From CAWKDG01 sp963848355 (lineage in GTDB: Bacteria > Actinomycetota > Acidimicrobiia > Acidimicrobiales > UBA8190), in assembly GCA_963848355.1 (NCBI GenBank), contig CAWKDG010000001.1, forward strand, positions 248,001 through 312,000: a stretch of 64,000 bases of DNA. Direction: 5' to 3'. Both the position numbers and the translations under genes were made by a program. Positions 53,488 through 62,118 of the stretch are shown here, piece after piece. Positions within the stretch are counted from its first letter, which is position 1. Each line of letters starts with the position of its first letter. A model generated the notes under the pieces. The model saw only the letters and a list, made by a program, of their open reading frames with translations. It was not told the origin of the DNA and did not search any database.

Positions 53488-53823
53488 GTGCCCAATGACG
53501 CCTCGACCGTCGATTACCGAGCGCTGCTCGAGGAGGAGCGACGGGACCTCCAGGCCAAGCTCGGGGAGCTCGGCGTGGGCGGCGACAGCCTCACTTACGA
53601 CTCGAATTTCGCTGATTCGAGCCAGGTGACCGCCGAGCGCGGTGAGGTCGAGGTCCTGGCGGGTCAGCTGCGCGAGACCCTCTCGGGGGTCGAACGGGCC
53701 CTGGGCAAGCTGAGCGGCGACGGCTACGGCGTCTGCGAGGACTGCGGACAGCCCATCGACCCGCTGCGCCTCGAGGCCAAGCCGGCGGCGAGGTACTGCA
53801 TCAACTGCGCGGCGAAGCACTGA
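53488..53823 (+). CDS. DksA/TraR-type C4 zinc-finger protein
   Basis: This 111-residue protein starts with GTG at 53488. The N-terminal half is helical (RALLEEERRDLQAKLGELGV), and the C-terminal DGYGVCEDCGQPIDPLRLEA holds Cys83 and Cys86, with Cys104 and Cys107 in RYCINC closing the zinc finger. Members of this family act on RNA polymerase, as DksA does, but the DxxDxA coiled-coil tip motif of DksA is not seen. It starts 21 bases after xerD and ends 4 bases before the site-2 protease gene, probably in one operon. Confidence 0.88.
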   Translation: MPNDASTVDYRALLEEERRDLQAKLGELGVGGDSLTYDSNFADSSQVTAERGEVEVLAGQLRETLSGVERALGKLSGDGYGVCEDCGQPIDPLRLEAKPAARYCINCAAKH

Positions 53824-53827
53824 CCCT

Positions 53828-54610
53828 GTGAGCAACCCCTGGGGCCCCGCCCCGCAGGGTCCACCGCGACGGTCCGGACTCCAGCCGCGCACGGTGGCGT
53901 GGATCATCGCCGGGGTGGCCGTGGTGGTCGTGCTCGTCCGCACCCACCACCTCAACATCAACAGCTTCGAGGTCCTGCTCGTCTGCGCGCTGATCCCCTC
54001 GGTCATCCTCCACGAGGTCTCGCACGGGGCGATGGCCCTGTTCTTCGGCGACGACACGGCCAAACGGGCCGGCCGGCTCACCCTCAACCCGATCCGCCAC
54101 ATCGACCCCTTCGGGACGATCATCCTCCCCGTCCTGCTGGCCCTGAGCGGGCTGGGGGTGATCGGCTGGGCCAAGCCCGTTCCCGTGAACGTGTCCAAGC
54201 TGCGCCATCCGAGAAACGAGGGTGTCGCCGTGTCGCTCGTGGGACCGGCGGTGAACATCGCCCTCGTCCTGCTCTTCGGGTTCGTCTACCGCTACCTGGT
54301 ACCCCTGCACGACAAGCTCTTCTACTCGAGCCTGACGGCAGTGCTCCCCGGGCCGATCTGGGCGCAGTACATCTTCGTCGTCGGGTACGTGAACATCCTC
54401 CTGGCCGTGTTCAACCTGATCCCGTTGCCCCCCCTCGACGGTTCTGTCGTCCTCGAACGTCTCCTGCCCGCCAGCGCCCTGCCCGGCTACTACCGGATCC
54501 GCCCCTTCACGATGTTCATTCCCCTCGCCATCGTGGTCCTCGATCCGGGGGCGCTGCAGCACGTCTTCAGTCCCCTGATCAACGAATGGAGCCGGATCGT
54601 CGGACCCTGA
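53828..54610 (+). CDS. Site-2 protease family (M50) membrane metalloprotease
   Basis: This 260-residue protein starts with GTG at 53828. It has about six hydrophobic segments. ALIPSVILHEVSHGAMALFF holds the zinc ligands His62 and His66 and the catalytic Glu63 (HExxH). The second motif NLIPLPPLDGSVVLERLLPA gives the third metal ligand (Asp). No PDZ domain is present, as in the compact YwhC/Rip3-like group. Such proteases cut membrane-spanning substrates. It is convergent with trpS across 9 bases. Confidence 0.9.
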   Translation: MSNPWGPAPQGPPRRSGLQPRTVAWIIAGVAVVVVLVRTHHLNINSFEVLLVCALIPSVILHEVSHGAMALFFGDDTAKRAGRLTLNPIRHIDPFGTIILPVLLALSGLGVIGWAKPVPVNVSKLRHPRNEGVAVSLVGPAVNIALVLLFGFVYRYLVPLHDKLFYSSLTAVLPGPIWAQYIFVVGYVNILLAVFNLIPLPPLDGSVVLERLLPASALPGYYRIRPFTMFIPLAIVVLDPGALQHVFSPLINEWSRIVGP

Positions 54611-54619
54611 CAGGGGGGC

Positions 54620-55603
54620 TCAGCCCGGCGCCAGAAGCCCCGCCGCCCGCATGGCCCGGTCCAGGGTGGCCGACGCCACGGCCTGCGCCTTGGCCGCCCC
54701 GTCGGCCAGGACCGAGACGACGTGGCCGGGATCGGTCTCGAGCGCGACGTAGCGTTCGCGTACCGGGCGCAGGAGCTCCACCACGGCCGCCGCCACGTCG
54801 GCCTTCAACGGCCCGTAGCTCGTGTAGCGATCGGCCACCTCCGCGGGGCGGGCACCGGTGGCGGCGGCGAGGAGCTCGAGGAGGTTCGACACCCCGGGCT
54901 TGGCTGCCGGGTCGTAGCGGACGGTCGTCTCCGTATCGGTCACGGCGCGGCGGATCTTGCGCTCGACCTCCTCGGGCGGATCGAAGACGAGGACGGTGCC
55001 GAGGGGGGAGGAGACCGACTTCGACATCTTGCGCGTGGGCTCCTGGAGGTCCATGACGCGGGCGGCCACGTCGGGCACGGCCGCCTCGGGCACGACGAAG
55101 GTGTCGCCGTAGTGGTGGTTGAAGCGGATGGCCAGGTCGCGGGTGAGCTCGAGATGCTGGCGTTGGTCGTCACCGACGGGGACGCGGTCGGCGTCGTAGA
55201 GGAGGATGTCGGCCGCCTGCAGGACGGGATACGTGAAGAGCCCGACGCGCACCGACTCCGATTCGGCGCTCTTCTCCTTGAACTGCGTCATCCGCCCCAG
55301 CTCCCCGAAGGTCGCCGTGCACTCGAGCAGCCAGGCCAGGCGGGGATGCTCGGGGACGTGGCTCTGGACGAAGAGCGCGCAGACGTCGGGGTCGAGGCCG
55401 ACGGCCAGGAGGCCGGTGGCCGTGGCCAGGGTGCGGGTGGCGAGGAGAGCGGGGTCGTAGTCCTGGGACAGAGCGTGGAGGTCGACGACGCAGTAGAAGG
55501 CATCGTGATCGTGCTGGTGCTCGACCCAGGGGCGGAAGGCCCCGAGGTAGTTGCCGAGATGGACCTCGCCGCTCGGCTGCACCCCCGACAGGACCCTGGT
55601 CAT
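54620..55603 (-). CDS. trpS: Tryptophanyl-tRNA synthetase
   Basis: I use the ATG at 55603, giving 327 residues, the usual size for bacterial TrpRS. The HIGH-type motif is VQPSGEVHLGNYLGAFRPWV, and PTRKMSKSVSSPLGTVLVFD has the KMSKS loop. GVDQ-like VPVGDDQRQHLELTRDLAIR is also conserved. It charges tRNA-Trp with tryptophan. It is on the opposite strand from its neighbours, interrupting the run between the protease and scpA. Shadow frames run antiparallel to it but have no domain. Confidence 0.95.
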   Translation of the reverse strand: MTRVLSGVQPSGEVHLGNYLGAFRPWVEHQHDHDAFYCVVDLHALSQDYDPALLATRTLATATGLLAVGLDPDVCALFVQSHVPEHPRLAWLLECTATFGELGRMTQFKEKSAESESVRVGLFTYPVLQAADILLYDADRVPVGDDQRQHLELTRDLAIRFNHHYGDTFVVPEAAVPDVAARVMDLQEPTRKMSKSVSSPLGTVLVFDPPEEVERKIRRAVTDTETTVRYDPAAKPGVSNLLELLAAATGARPAEVADRYTSYGPLKADVAAAVVELLRPVRERYVALETDPGHVVSVLADGAAKAQAVASATLDRAMRAAGLLAPG

Positions 55604-55711
55604 GGGGCGCCATGGTACGGGACGGTCCCCGGCGCGCCCGCCACCGTCGTAGCCCGTCCTGCTCAGAGACCATGCCCGGCGGCGCCCCGGGAAACCGGTA
55701 TCGTCAGGCAC

Positions 55712-56497
55712 GTGGTCGCACACGTCTCCACGCCTGCGTTCGAGGGTCCCTGCGACGTGCTCCTGCAGCTGGTCTCGGACCACAAGCTCGACATCTACGA
55801 CATCCCGCTGGCCGAGATCGTGGACGCCTTCCTGGCCGAGCTGGCCGCCCTCGAAACGCTCGATCTGCAGGTGACGACCGAGTTCCTGGTGATCGCCGCC
55901 GTGCTCGTCGAGCTCAAGTCCCGGAAGCTCTTGCCCGGTCCCGACGACGTCGACGACGACGAGGAGCTCTCGGGTTTCGAGGAGCGCGACCGCCTGCTGG
56001 CCCGACTCCTCGAGCTCCAGGCCTACGCCGCCGCGTCCGACGCCTTCTGCCTGCTCATCGAGCAGGCGGCCCGGTCGGTGCCGCGGATGGCCGGTCTGGA
56101 CGAGCCCTTCCGGGAGATGGCACCCGACCTCCTGGCCGGAATCACCCCCGAGCGCCTGGCCGCCGCCTTCGTCCTGGGGTCGACGCCTCGCCCCGAGCTC
56201 GTCCTCGACCTGTCGCACGTCACCGTCGAGGCCGTCACCGTGTCGGAAGCGGTCGACGAGCTCGAGAGCCGCCTCCCCGGCGCCGGGACCGTGAGCTTCC
56301 GGACGCTCACGGCCCACTGCACGACCCGGATGCAGGTCATCGTGCGCTTCCTGGCCCTGCTCGAGCTGTGCAAACGGGGGTGGATAGCCCTCGACCAGGG
56401 CGAGACCTTCGGAGACCTGGCCATCACCTGGACCGCCCCGGCCCACGCCCTGTCCGTGGTCGGGGCGGGCGACACGGTCGAGGAGTACGACGGCTGA
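55712..56497 (+). CDS. scpA: Segregation and condensation protein A
   Basis: The GTG at 55712 gives 261 residues. FEGPCDVLLQLVSDHKLDIY and DIPLAEIVDAFLAEL are the conserved N-terminal helix bundle that binds the SMC neck. EFLVIAAVLVELKSRKLLPG follows, and the winged-helix C-terminus includes VIVRFLALLELCKRGWIALD. ScpA is the kleisin of the SMC-ScpA-ScpB complex. It is divergent from trpS across 108 bases and precedes scpB by 11 bases. A ParA/Soj gene is not found between xerD and scpA. Confidence 0.93.
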   Translation: MVAHVSTPAFEGPCDVLLQLVSDHKLDIYDIPLAEIVDAFLAELAALETLDLQVTTEFLVIAAVLVELKSRKLLPGPDDVDDDEELSGFEERDRLLARLLELQAYAAASDAFCLLIEQAARSVPRMAGLDEPFREMAPDLLAGITPERLAAAFVLGSTPRPELVLDLSHVTVEAVTVSEAVDELESRLPGAGTVSFRTLTAHCTTRMQVIVRFLALLELCKRGWIALDQGETFGDLAITWTAPAHALSVVGAGDTVEEYDG

Positions 56498-56508
56498 GAG
56501 TCGGCGAG

Positions 56509-57097
56509 ATGGCGCCTGAGAAGACGACGCTTCCCGAGGAGCACCGGGCCATCGAGGCCGTGGTGCTGTCGGCCGTGGAGCCGGTGCCGGCCACCCTCTT
56601 GGCCGAGCTGCTCGAGCTCCCGGTGGACAGGGTGGAGAAGGCGTGCACCGAGCTGGCCGAGGCCTACCGGGCCGAAGGGCGTGGCTTCGTCCTCGCCTGC
56701 GTCGCCGGTGGCTACCGCTACCAGACGCACCCCGAGATGGCCCCTTTCGTCGAGCGCTTCGCCCTGGAGGGGGTGTCGTCGCGCCTGTCGTCGGCCGCCC
56801 TCGAGTCCCTCGCCATCATCGCCTACCGCCAGCCGGTGTCCGCGCGGTCAGATCGCCGCGCTGCGGGGGGTGAACGTCGACGGCGTCGTCCGGCTGCTCG
56901 AGCAGCGCGGCTACATCGCCGCCGTCGGGCACACGCCGGGACCGGGCCAACCCGTCCTCTACGGGACCACGCCGGCGTTCCTGGAGAAGCTCGGGCTGGC
57001 CGCTCTCGACCAGCTTCCCCCGGTGGAGGACCTCCTGCCCGGGCCCGACGCCATGGAGGAACTCGAGGAGCGCCTGCGCCCCGGCGCCGATGCCTGA
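56509..57097 (+). pseudogene. scpB: Segregation and condensation protein B with a +1 frameshift
   Basis: The ATG at 56509 reads HRAIEAVVLSAVEPVPATLL through LSSAALESLAIIAYRQPVS. It then breaks, and the +1 frame continues RGQIAALRGVNVDGVVRLLE and onward to the TGA at 57095. Removing one G at about 56842 gives the uninterrupted family motif AYRQPVSRGQIAALRGVN. ScpB is the winged-helix partner of ScpA in SMC loading. An intact product would be about 195 residues. Because scpB is a core gene, an assembly or sequencing error is likelier than a real loss. The rluB start overlaps its end by 8 bases. Confidence 0.85.
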
Positions 57098-57923
57098 GGG
57101 CACCGACCGTCCCGACGAATCCCCCGATCCCGGCCAGGGTGAGGCGCAACGACTGCAGAAGGTGCTGGCCCGCGTGGGGCTCGGCAGCCGGCGCGCCTGT
57201 GAGGAGTTGATCGCCGACGGTCGGGTGACGGTGAACGGCGAGCGCGCCGTGCTCGGCCAGCGTGTCGATCCCGCCGCCGACCGGGTCGAGCTCGACGGGG
57301 TGGTCCTGCCCGTGCTCCCCGGCCTCGTCCACTACGTCCTCAACAAGCCCGTCGGTGTCCTGACCACGGCCGACGACCCCGAGGGCCGGCGCATGGTGGT
57401 GGACCTCGTCCCCGACCACCCCCGCGTCTTCCCCGTGGGCCGCCTCGACGCCGACAGCGAAGGCCTCCTCATCCTGACCAACGACGGCGACCTGGCCCAG
57501 CGCCTCACCCATCCGTCGTTCGGGGTCGAGAAGGAGTACCTGGCCGAGGTGGACGGCGTTCCCTCGGCCGGCGCCCTGCGGACACTGCGCCAGGGGGTGG
57601 AACTCGACGACGGGATGACGGCCCCCGCCACCGTCGGCGTCGTCGCCCCCGGCGTGCTGCGGATCGTCATCCACGAAGGGCGCAACCGCCAGATACGGCG
57701 GATGACCGAGGCCGTGGGCCATCGCGTGCGCCGGCTGGTGCGGACGCGGATCGGTCCGCTCACCGATTCCGGGCTCGGGCCGGGGGAGTGGCGGCCCCTC
57801 ACGCTGTCCGAGGTCCGGGACCTCGGTGCCGCCGCCCGACCGCGTCCCGGTCCCGGGGCGGCGCGGCGCGAGGGGCCTAGCCAGCGCCGCCGGGCCGGGA
57901 GGCACCGGGGGGGCGGTCGGTAA
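57090..57923 (+). CDS. rluB: rRNA pseudouridine synthase, RluB/RsuA family
   Basis: This 277-residue protein starts with the ATG at 57090 inside the end of scpB. An S4 RNA-binding domain (RLQKVLARVGLGSRRACEEL, then IADGRVTVNG) is followed by the catalytic motif GRLDADSEGLLILTNDGDLA, which has the active-site Asp. HEGRNRQIRRMTEAVGHRVR is the RNA-contacting end. It modifies a uridine in 23S or 16S rRNA, RluB being likelier by synteny with scpB. An Arg/Pro-rich tail of about 35 residues extends the C-terminus. Confidence 0.9.
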   Translation: MPEGTDRPDESPDPGQGEAQRLQKVLARVGLGSRRACEELIADGRVTVNGERAVLGQRVDPAADRVELDGVVLPVLPGLVHYVLNKPVGVLTTADDPEGRRMVVDLVPDHPRVFPVGRLDADSEGLLILTNDGDLAQRLTHPSFGVEKEYLAEVDGVPSAGALRTLRQGVELDDGMTAPATVGVVAPGVLRIVIHEGRNRQIRRMTEAVGHRVRRLVRTRIGPLTDSGLGPGEWRPLTLSEVRDLGAAARPRPGPGAARREGPSQRRRAGRHRGGGR

Positions 57924-57935
57924 CATGCGGGGGTC

Positions 57936-58304
57936 ATGGCCATCTCCGTCCGAGCCCTGCGCGGGGCCACCACCGCTGACAACGATCGGCCCGAGGAGAT
58001 CAGCGATCGCGTCCAGGAGCTGCTCCGGGAGCTCTTCGACCGCAACGAGGTCGACCACGACGACCTGATCAGCATCGTCTTCACGGCGACGGGGGATCTC
58101 GTGTCGGTGTTCCCGGCCGCCGCCGCCCGGGCCATGGGGCTCGGTGACGTCCCTCTCCTGTGCGCCCGCGAGCTCGACATCGTGGGATCGACGCCGCGCT
58201 GCCTGCGGGTGCTCGTGCACGTGACGACCGGGAAGGCCCGCCGCGACCTGCACCACGTCTACCTCCACGGCGCCCGGACGCTGCGCGATGACCTCCCCGA
58301 GTGA
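57936..58304 (+). CDS. aroH: Chorismate mutase, AroH type
   Basis: This 122-residue protein starts with the ATG at 57936. MAISVRALRGATTADNDRPE is the conserved start of AroH monofunctional chorismate mutase, and RCLRVLVHVTTGK and DLHHVYLHGARTLR are the C-terminal part that completes the trimer active site. It converts chorismate to prephenate. It overlaps the prephenate dehydrogenase start by 4 bases (GTGA), so the two consecutive steps of tyrosine synthesis are translated together. Confidence 0.94.
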   Translation: MAISVRALRGATTADNDRPEEISDRVQELLRELFDRNEVDHDDLISIVFTATGDLVSVFPAAAARAMGLGDVPLLCARELDIVGSTPRCLRVLVHVTTGKARRDLHHVYLHGARTLRDDLPE

Positions 58305-59410
58305 TTCCGCTCCCCGGGCCGGGGAGAACGATGAGGCGGCGCCCGGGCGGCGCCGCGGTGGTGGGGACGGGTCTGATCGGCGGCTCGATCGGTCTGGCCC
58401 TGCGGGCGCGGGGGTGGCACGTCACCGGGCACGACGCCGATCGGTCACGGGCCGAACGGGCCATGGCCGCCGGCGCCCTCGACGCCGTCGGCTTCGACCC
58501 GACCGCACGCGTGACCTTCGTGGCCACCCCGCTCGACGCCGTGACCAAGGAGGTGGCGGCCGTCTTCGACCGGGTCGGGGCCGCCTCCGACGCCGTGGTC
58601 ACCGACGTGGCCGGGGTGAAGGGTCCGGTGGTGGCGTCGATCGACGATCCCCGTTTCGTGGGGGGCCACCCCATGGCGGGATCGGAGCAGGTGGGTCTGG
58701 ACGGGGCCGATCCCGAGCTGTTCGTGGGGGCCACGTGGGTGCTCACCCCGACGGCGGCGACCGATGCCGCGTCCTACGCGCGGCTGCAGGCCGTGGTCGT
58801 CTCGCTGGGGGCCGAGGTCGTGGCCCTCTCCCCCGAACAGCATGACGCCCTGGTGGCCGTCGTCTCCCACGTCCCCCACCTGACGGCCGCCACCCTCATG
58901 AACCTGGCCGACCGCCAGGCGGAGAAGCACGTGGCACTGCTGCGGCTGGCTGCCGGGGGGTTTCGCGACATGACGCGGATCGCCGCCGGGCAACCGGGCA
59001 TCTGGCCCGACGTCTGCGCCGACAACGCGCCGGCCATCGTCGAGGCCTTCGACCGCCTGCTCACCGATCTCACCGCCATGCGCGACCGGGTGGCGGGCGG
59101 CGACCGGGCCGGGCTGCTCGAGGTCCTGGACCACGCGGCGGTGGCCCGTCGCTCGCTCCCGTCGCGGGCCGTGCGCCCCGAACGCCTGACCGAGATCAGG
59201 GTGCCCGTGCCCGACCGTCCCGGGGTGCTGGCCGAGATCACCACCCTGGCCGGCGACCTCGGCGTCAACATCGCCGACCTCGAGATCGCCCACAGCGCCG
59301 AGGGCGAGCGCGGCGTGCTCGTTCTCGTGGTCGACGCCGACGGCTCGCAGCGCCTGCAGACGGCCCTGACCGGACGCGCCTACCGTTCGACGGCCCGAAA
59401 CCTGGCATGA
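58301..59410 (+). CDS. tyrA: Prephenate dehydrogenase with C-terminal ACT domain
   Basis: This 369-residue protein starts with a GTG at 58301; the ATG at 58331 is an alternative closer to the Rossmann loop. AAVVGTGLIGGSIGLALRAR is the NAD(P)-binding loop, VVTDVAGVKGPVV and GGHPMAGSEQVGLDGADPEL are the catalytic core with the conserved His, and AAGGFRDMTRIAAG is the substrate-binding end. From about residue 295, EIRVPVPDRPGVLAEITTLA is an ACT domain, which binds tyrosine for feedback control. It oxidises prephenate to 4-hydroxyphenylpyruvate. The aroA start overlaps its stop. Confidence 0.95.
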   Translation: MIPLPGPGRTMRRRPGGAAVVGTGLIGGSIGLALRARGWHVTGHDADRSRAERAMAAGALDAVGFDPTARVTFVATPLDAVTKEVAAVFDRVGAASDAVVTDVAGVKGPVVASIDDPRFVGGHPMAGSEQVGLDGADPELFVGATWVLTPTAATDAASYARLQAVVVSLGAEVVALSPEQHDALVAVVSHVPHLTAATLMNLADRQAEKHVALLRLAAGGFRDMTRIAAGQPGIWPDVCADNAPAIVEAFDRLLTDLTAMRDRVAGGDRAGLLEVLDHAAVARRSLPSRAVRPERLTEIRVPVPDRPGVLAEITTLAGDLGVNIADLEIAHSAEGERGVLVLVVDADGSQRLQTALTGRAYRSTARNLA

Positions 59411-60720
59411 GCGAGCCTTTTCTCGTCACCGGGGGCCGGCCCCTGGTCGGCACCGTCGCCGTCCCCGGCGACAAGTCGATCTCACACCGCGCCCTGCTGC
59501 TCGCCGCCGTCGCCGACGGGACGTCGGTCGTCCGCGGCCTGTCCGACGGCGACGACGTGCGCCGCACGGCCGACGCCGTCACCGTCCTGGGGGCGGGGAT
59601 CGACGGGACACGGATCACCGGAGCGGGCGAAGGACTGCGCCCCCCGGGAGCACCGTTGGACATGGGCAACTCGGGGACGACGATGCGGCTGTTGGCCGGG
59701 TTGGTGGCGGGCTTCGAGATCAGGTGCGTCCTCGAGGGCGACGCCTCGCTGTCGACGCGGCCGATGGACCGCGTGGCCGTGCCCCTGCGGCTCATGGGCG
59801 CCACCGTCGAGGGGACGGGCCCGCGCTGCCTCCCGCCCCTGCGCATCGTCGGTGGCGGACTGCGCGGTATCGACTACACCCCGCCGATGGCCAGTGCCCA
59901 GGTGAAGTCCAGTGTCCTGCTGGCCGGGCTGCGGGCCGCCGGGGAGACCGTCGTGCGCGAGCCCGTCGCCACGCGCCGCCACACCGAGGAGCTGCTGGCG
60001 CTGTGCGGGGCCGATGTCACAGACGTCGTCGACGACAACGGTGTCCACGTGGTGCGCCTGCGCGGCGGGGGGCTGCGGGCGTTCGAGATCGACATCCCCG
60101 GGGACCCGTCGCAGGCCGCCTTCTGGGTGGTGGGCGCCTGCGTGGTGCCGGGCAGCGAGATCACCGTCGAGCGCGTCTACGTCGGTCCCGGTCGGCGCGG
60201 CTTTCTCGACGTGCTCGGCCGTATGGGGGCCGCCGTCGACGAGGAGCCGGTGACCGGTCCCGGCGACCTGGCCGCCACCGCCACCATCCGGGCGCGCTCC
60301 GGGCCCCTGCGCGCCACCACCGTCGACGCCGGCGAGATCACCGGTCTCGACGAGGTGCCGGTGCTGGCCGTGGCCGCCGCCTGCGCCGAGGGCACCACCG
60401 TGTTCCACGGGATGGGGGAGCTGCGGGTGAAGGAGTCCGACCGCCTGGCTGCCGTGGTGGCGCTGGTGCACGCCTTCGGTGGAGCCGCCGAGGCCCACGG
60501 CGACGATCTCGTCGTGCACGGATCGCCGACGTTGTCGGCCGGGTCCTTCGACGCCGCCGGCGACCACCGGATGGCCATGGCCGCGGCGGTGGCCGCGGCG
60601 GTGGCCGGGGGGGGCGAACCATCGCGCATCACCGGCTTCGAGGCGGTGGCCACCAGCTATCCGCGCTTCGCCGACCACCTCGACGAGCTGGCGTCGGTGG
60701 CCGGAGGGAGTACGTCGTGA
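59407..60720 (+). CDS. aroA: 3-phosphoshikimate 1-carboxyvinyltransferase (EPSP synthase)
   Basis: This 437-residue protein starts with an ATG overlapping tyrA by 4 bases. VPGDKSISHRALLLAAVADG is the phosphoshikimate site, APLDMGNSGTTMRLLAGLVA is the signature N-S-G-T-T-M-R, and MGELRVKESDRLAAVVALVH holds the K-E-S-D-R motif. It joins shikimate 3-phosphate and PEP. The pathway step precedes chorismate and thus the aroH-tyrA pair just upstream. Its TGA overlaps the start of the CMP kinase gene. Confidence 0.97.
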   Translation: MSEPFLVTGGRPLVGTVAVPGDKSISHRALLLAAVADGTSVVRGLSDGDDVRRTADAVTVLGAGIDGTRITGAGEGLRPPGAPLDMGNSGTTMRLLAGLVAGFEIRCVLEGDASLSTRPMDRVAVPLRLMGATVEGTGPRCLPPLRIVGGGLRGIDYTPPMASAQVKSSVLLAGLRAAGETVVREPVATRRHTEELLALCGADVTDVVDDNGVHVVRLRGGGLRAFEIDIPGDPSQAAFWVVGACVVPGSEITVERVYVGPGRRGFLDVLGRMGAAVDEEPVTGPGDLAATATIRARSGPLRATTVDAGEITGLDEVPVLAVAAACAEGTTVFHGMGELRVKESDRLAAVVALVHAFGGAAEAHGDDLVVHGSPTLSAGSFDAAGDHRMAMAAAVAAAVAGGGEPSRITGFEAVATSYPRFADHLDELASVAGGSTS

Positions 60721-61361
60721 CGAAAGTGGTCGCCATCGACGGCCCGGCCGGCGCCGGGAAGTCCACGCTGGCCCAGGCCGTGGCCGATCATCTGGGGCTC
60801 GAGCGCCTCGACACCGGTGCCATGTACCGCGCCGTCGCCTGGCAGGCGCTGGCGGCCGGGATCGATCCGGCCGACGCCGCTGCGGTGGCGGAGATGGCCC
60901 GGCGTGTGACCATCGAGGTGGGGGACCGGGTGACGGTGGACGGCCAGGACGTGACGGGCGCCATCCGCACGGCGGCCGTGGACCGCGCCGTCTCGGCCGT
61001 GGCGGCCAATCCCGAGGTGCGGGCCACCCTGGTCGCCCGCCAGCGCCGGTGGGTGGGCGAGCGCGGCGCCGGGGTGGTCGAGGGACGGGACATCGGCACC
61101 GTGGTGCTCCCCGACGCCGATGTGAAGATCTATCTGACGGCGCGGACCGACGAGCGGGCCCGCCGACGCGCCGAGGAGCGTGGCGACGGGCAGAGCGTGG
61201 ACGAGATCGAGACCGACCTCGAACGACGCGACCACCTCGACTCCACCCGCGACGTGTCGCCCCTGATCTCTCCCCGGGACGTGGCCGATGACGCCGTCGT
61301 CATCGACTCGACGGGGAGGTCCGCCGACGAGGTACTCCGGGAGGTTCTGGCATGCCTGTGA
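60717..61361 (+). CDS. cmk: Cytidylate kinase
   Basis: The GTG at 60717 overlaps the aroA stop, giving 214 residues. TKVVAIDGPAGAGKSTLAQA is the P-loop with G-P-A-G-A-G-K-S, ERLDTGAMYRAVAWQALAAG contacts the nucleotide, and GVVEGRDIGTVVLPDADVKI and RRDHLDSTRDVSPLISPRDV are the usual CMP-binding and lid regions. It phosphorylates CMP and dCMP. It ends inside the start of plsC (10-base overlap). Confidence 0.96.
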   Translation: MTKVVAIDGPAGAGKSTLAQAVADHLGLERLDTGAMYRAVAWQALAAGIDPADAAAVAEMARRVTIEVGDRVTVDGQDVTGAIRTAAVDRAVSAVAANPEVRATLVARQRRWVGERGAGVVEGRDIGTVVLPDADVKIYLTARTDERARRRAEERGDGQSVDEIETDLERRDHLDSTRDVSPLISPRDVADDAVVIDSTGRSADEVLREVLACL

Positions 61362-62062
61362 AGCCGATCACCGAGGCCGACGCACCGACGCGTCAGGTGG
61401 GACTGGGCCTGCCGCCCGTCGCCTACCGGGCGCTGCGTGGCCTGTGCCACGGCGTCAACCGTGTCTACTTCCGCGTCACCGTCGACGGCGCCGGGGTGGT
61501 GCCGGCCACCGGACCGGTGATCCTGGCCCCGGTCCACCGCAGCAACATCGACTTCCTGGTGGTGTCGGAGGTGACGCGGCGCAAGCTCTTCTACATGGCC
61601 AAGGACAGCCTGTGGCGTTCGCCGCGTTTCGGGACGTTCCTGGAATCGATCGGGGCCTTCCCCGTGCACCGCGAGGGCGCCGACCGCCTGGCCCTCGATC
61701 GCGCCCAGGACGTCCTCGAACGCGGCGAGGCCCTCTTCCTCTTCCCCGAGGGCACCCGGCGCAGCGGTCCGGTGGTGGAGGAGCTCCACGAGGGTGCCGC
61801 CTTCCTCGCCGCCCGCACAGGGGCGCCCATCGTGCCCATCGGCATCGGCGGCTCGGACGCCGCCATGCCCAAGGGATCGAAGATGATCCGTCCCGTGAAG
61901 ATCCACCTCGTGGTGGGCGAGCCCCTGGCCGCCCCGGCCCGCTCGGCGCGCGGACGCGTCCCGCGCCACCAGGTCCACGAGCTCACCGAGCAGCTGCGGG
62001 CCGAACTACAGCGGCTCTACGACGAAGCCCAGAAGCGGGTCGCCGAGAAGGGACGTCGATAG
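61352..62062 (+). CDS. plsC: 1-acyl-sn-glycerol-3-phosphate acyltransferase
   Basis: This 236-residue protein starts with an ATG at 61352 that overlaps cmk. Motif I is VILAPVHRSNIDFLVVSEVT with His62 and Asp67 (HxxxxD). Motif II is KLFYMAKDSLWRSPRFGTFL, motif III is ALFLFPEGTRRSGPVVEELH, and IVPIGIGGSDAAMPKGSKMI is motif IV. It acylates lysophosphatidate to phosphatidate for membrane lipid synthesis. In Mycobacterium cmk is followed by the GTPase der, which is not found here. Confidence 0.92.
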   Translation: MPVKPITEADAPTRQVGLGLPPVAYRALRGLCHGVNRVYFRVTVDGAGVVPATGPVILAPVHRSNIDFLVVSEVTRRKLFYMAKDSLWRSPRFGTFLESIGAFPVHREGADRLALDRAQDVLERGEALFLFPEGTRRSGPVVEELHEGAAFLAARTGAPIVPIGIGGSDAAMPKGSKMIRPVKIHLVVGEPLAAPARSARGRVPRHQVHELTEQLRAELQRLYDEAQKRVAEKGRR

Positions 62063-62080
62063 CGGCGGACGCGCCTTTCG

Positions 62081-62118
62081 CCGGTCAGGCGTTCTGGTAC
62101 CGGTCAGGCGTTCTGGTA
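62081..62118. repeat. Perfect 19-bp tandem duplication at the end of the NHL gene
   Basis: CCGGTCAGGCGTTCTGGTA is repeated exactly at 62081-62099 and 62100-62118. The second copy contains the TGA that ends the NHL-repeat protein (complement of 62104-62106), and the first contains a second TGA in another frame (62085-62087). It lies in the convergent gap after plsC. Confidence 0.9.

Noticed and set aside
56509..57097. Programmed ribosomal frameshifting in scpB
   Set aside because: No slippery heptamer or downstream structure is evident and scpB is not known to use one; a sequence error explains it better.
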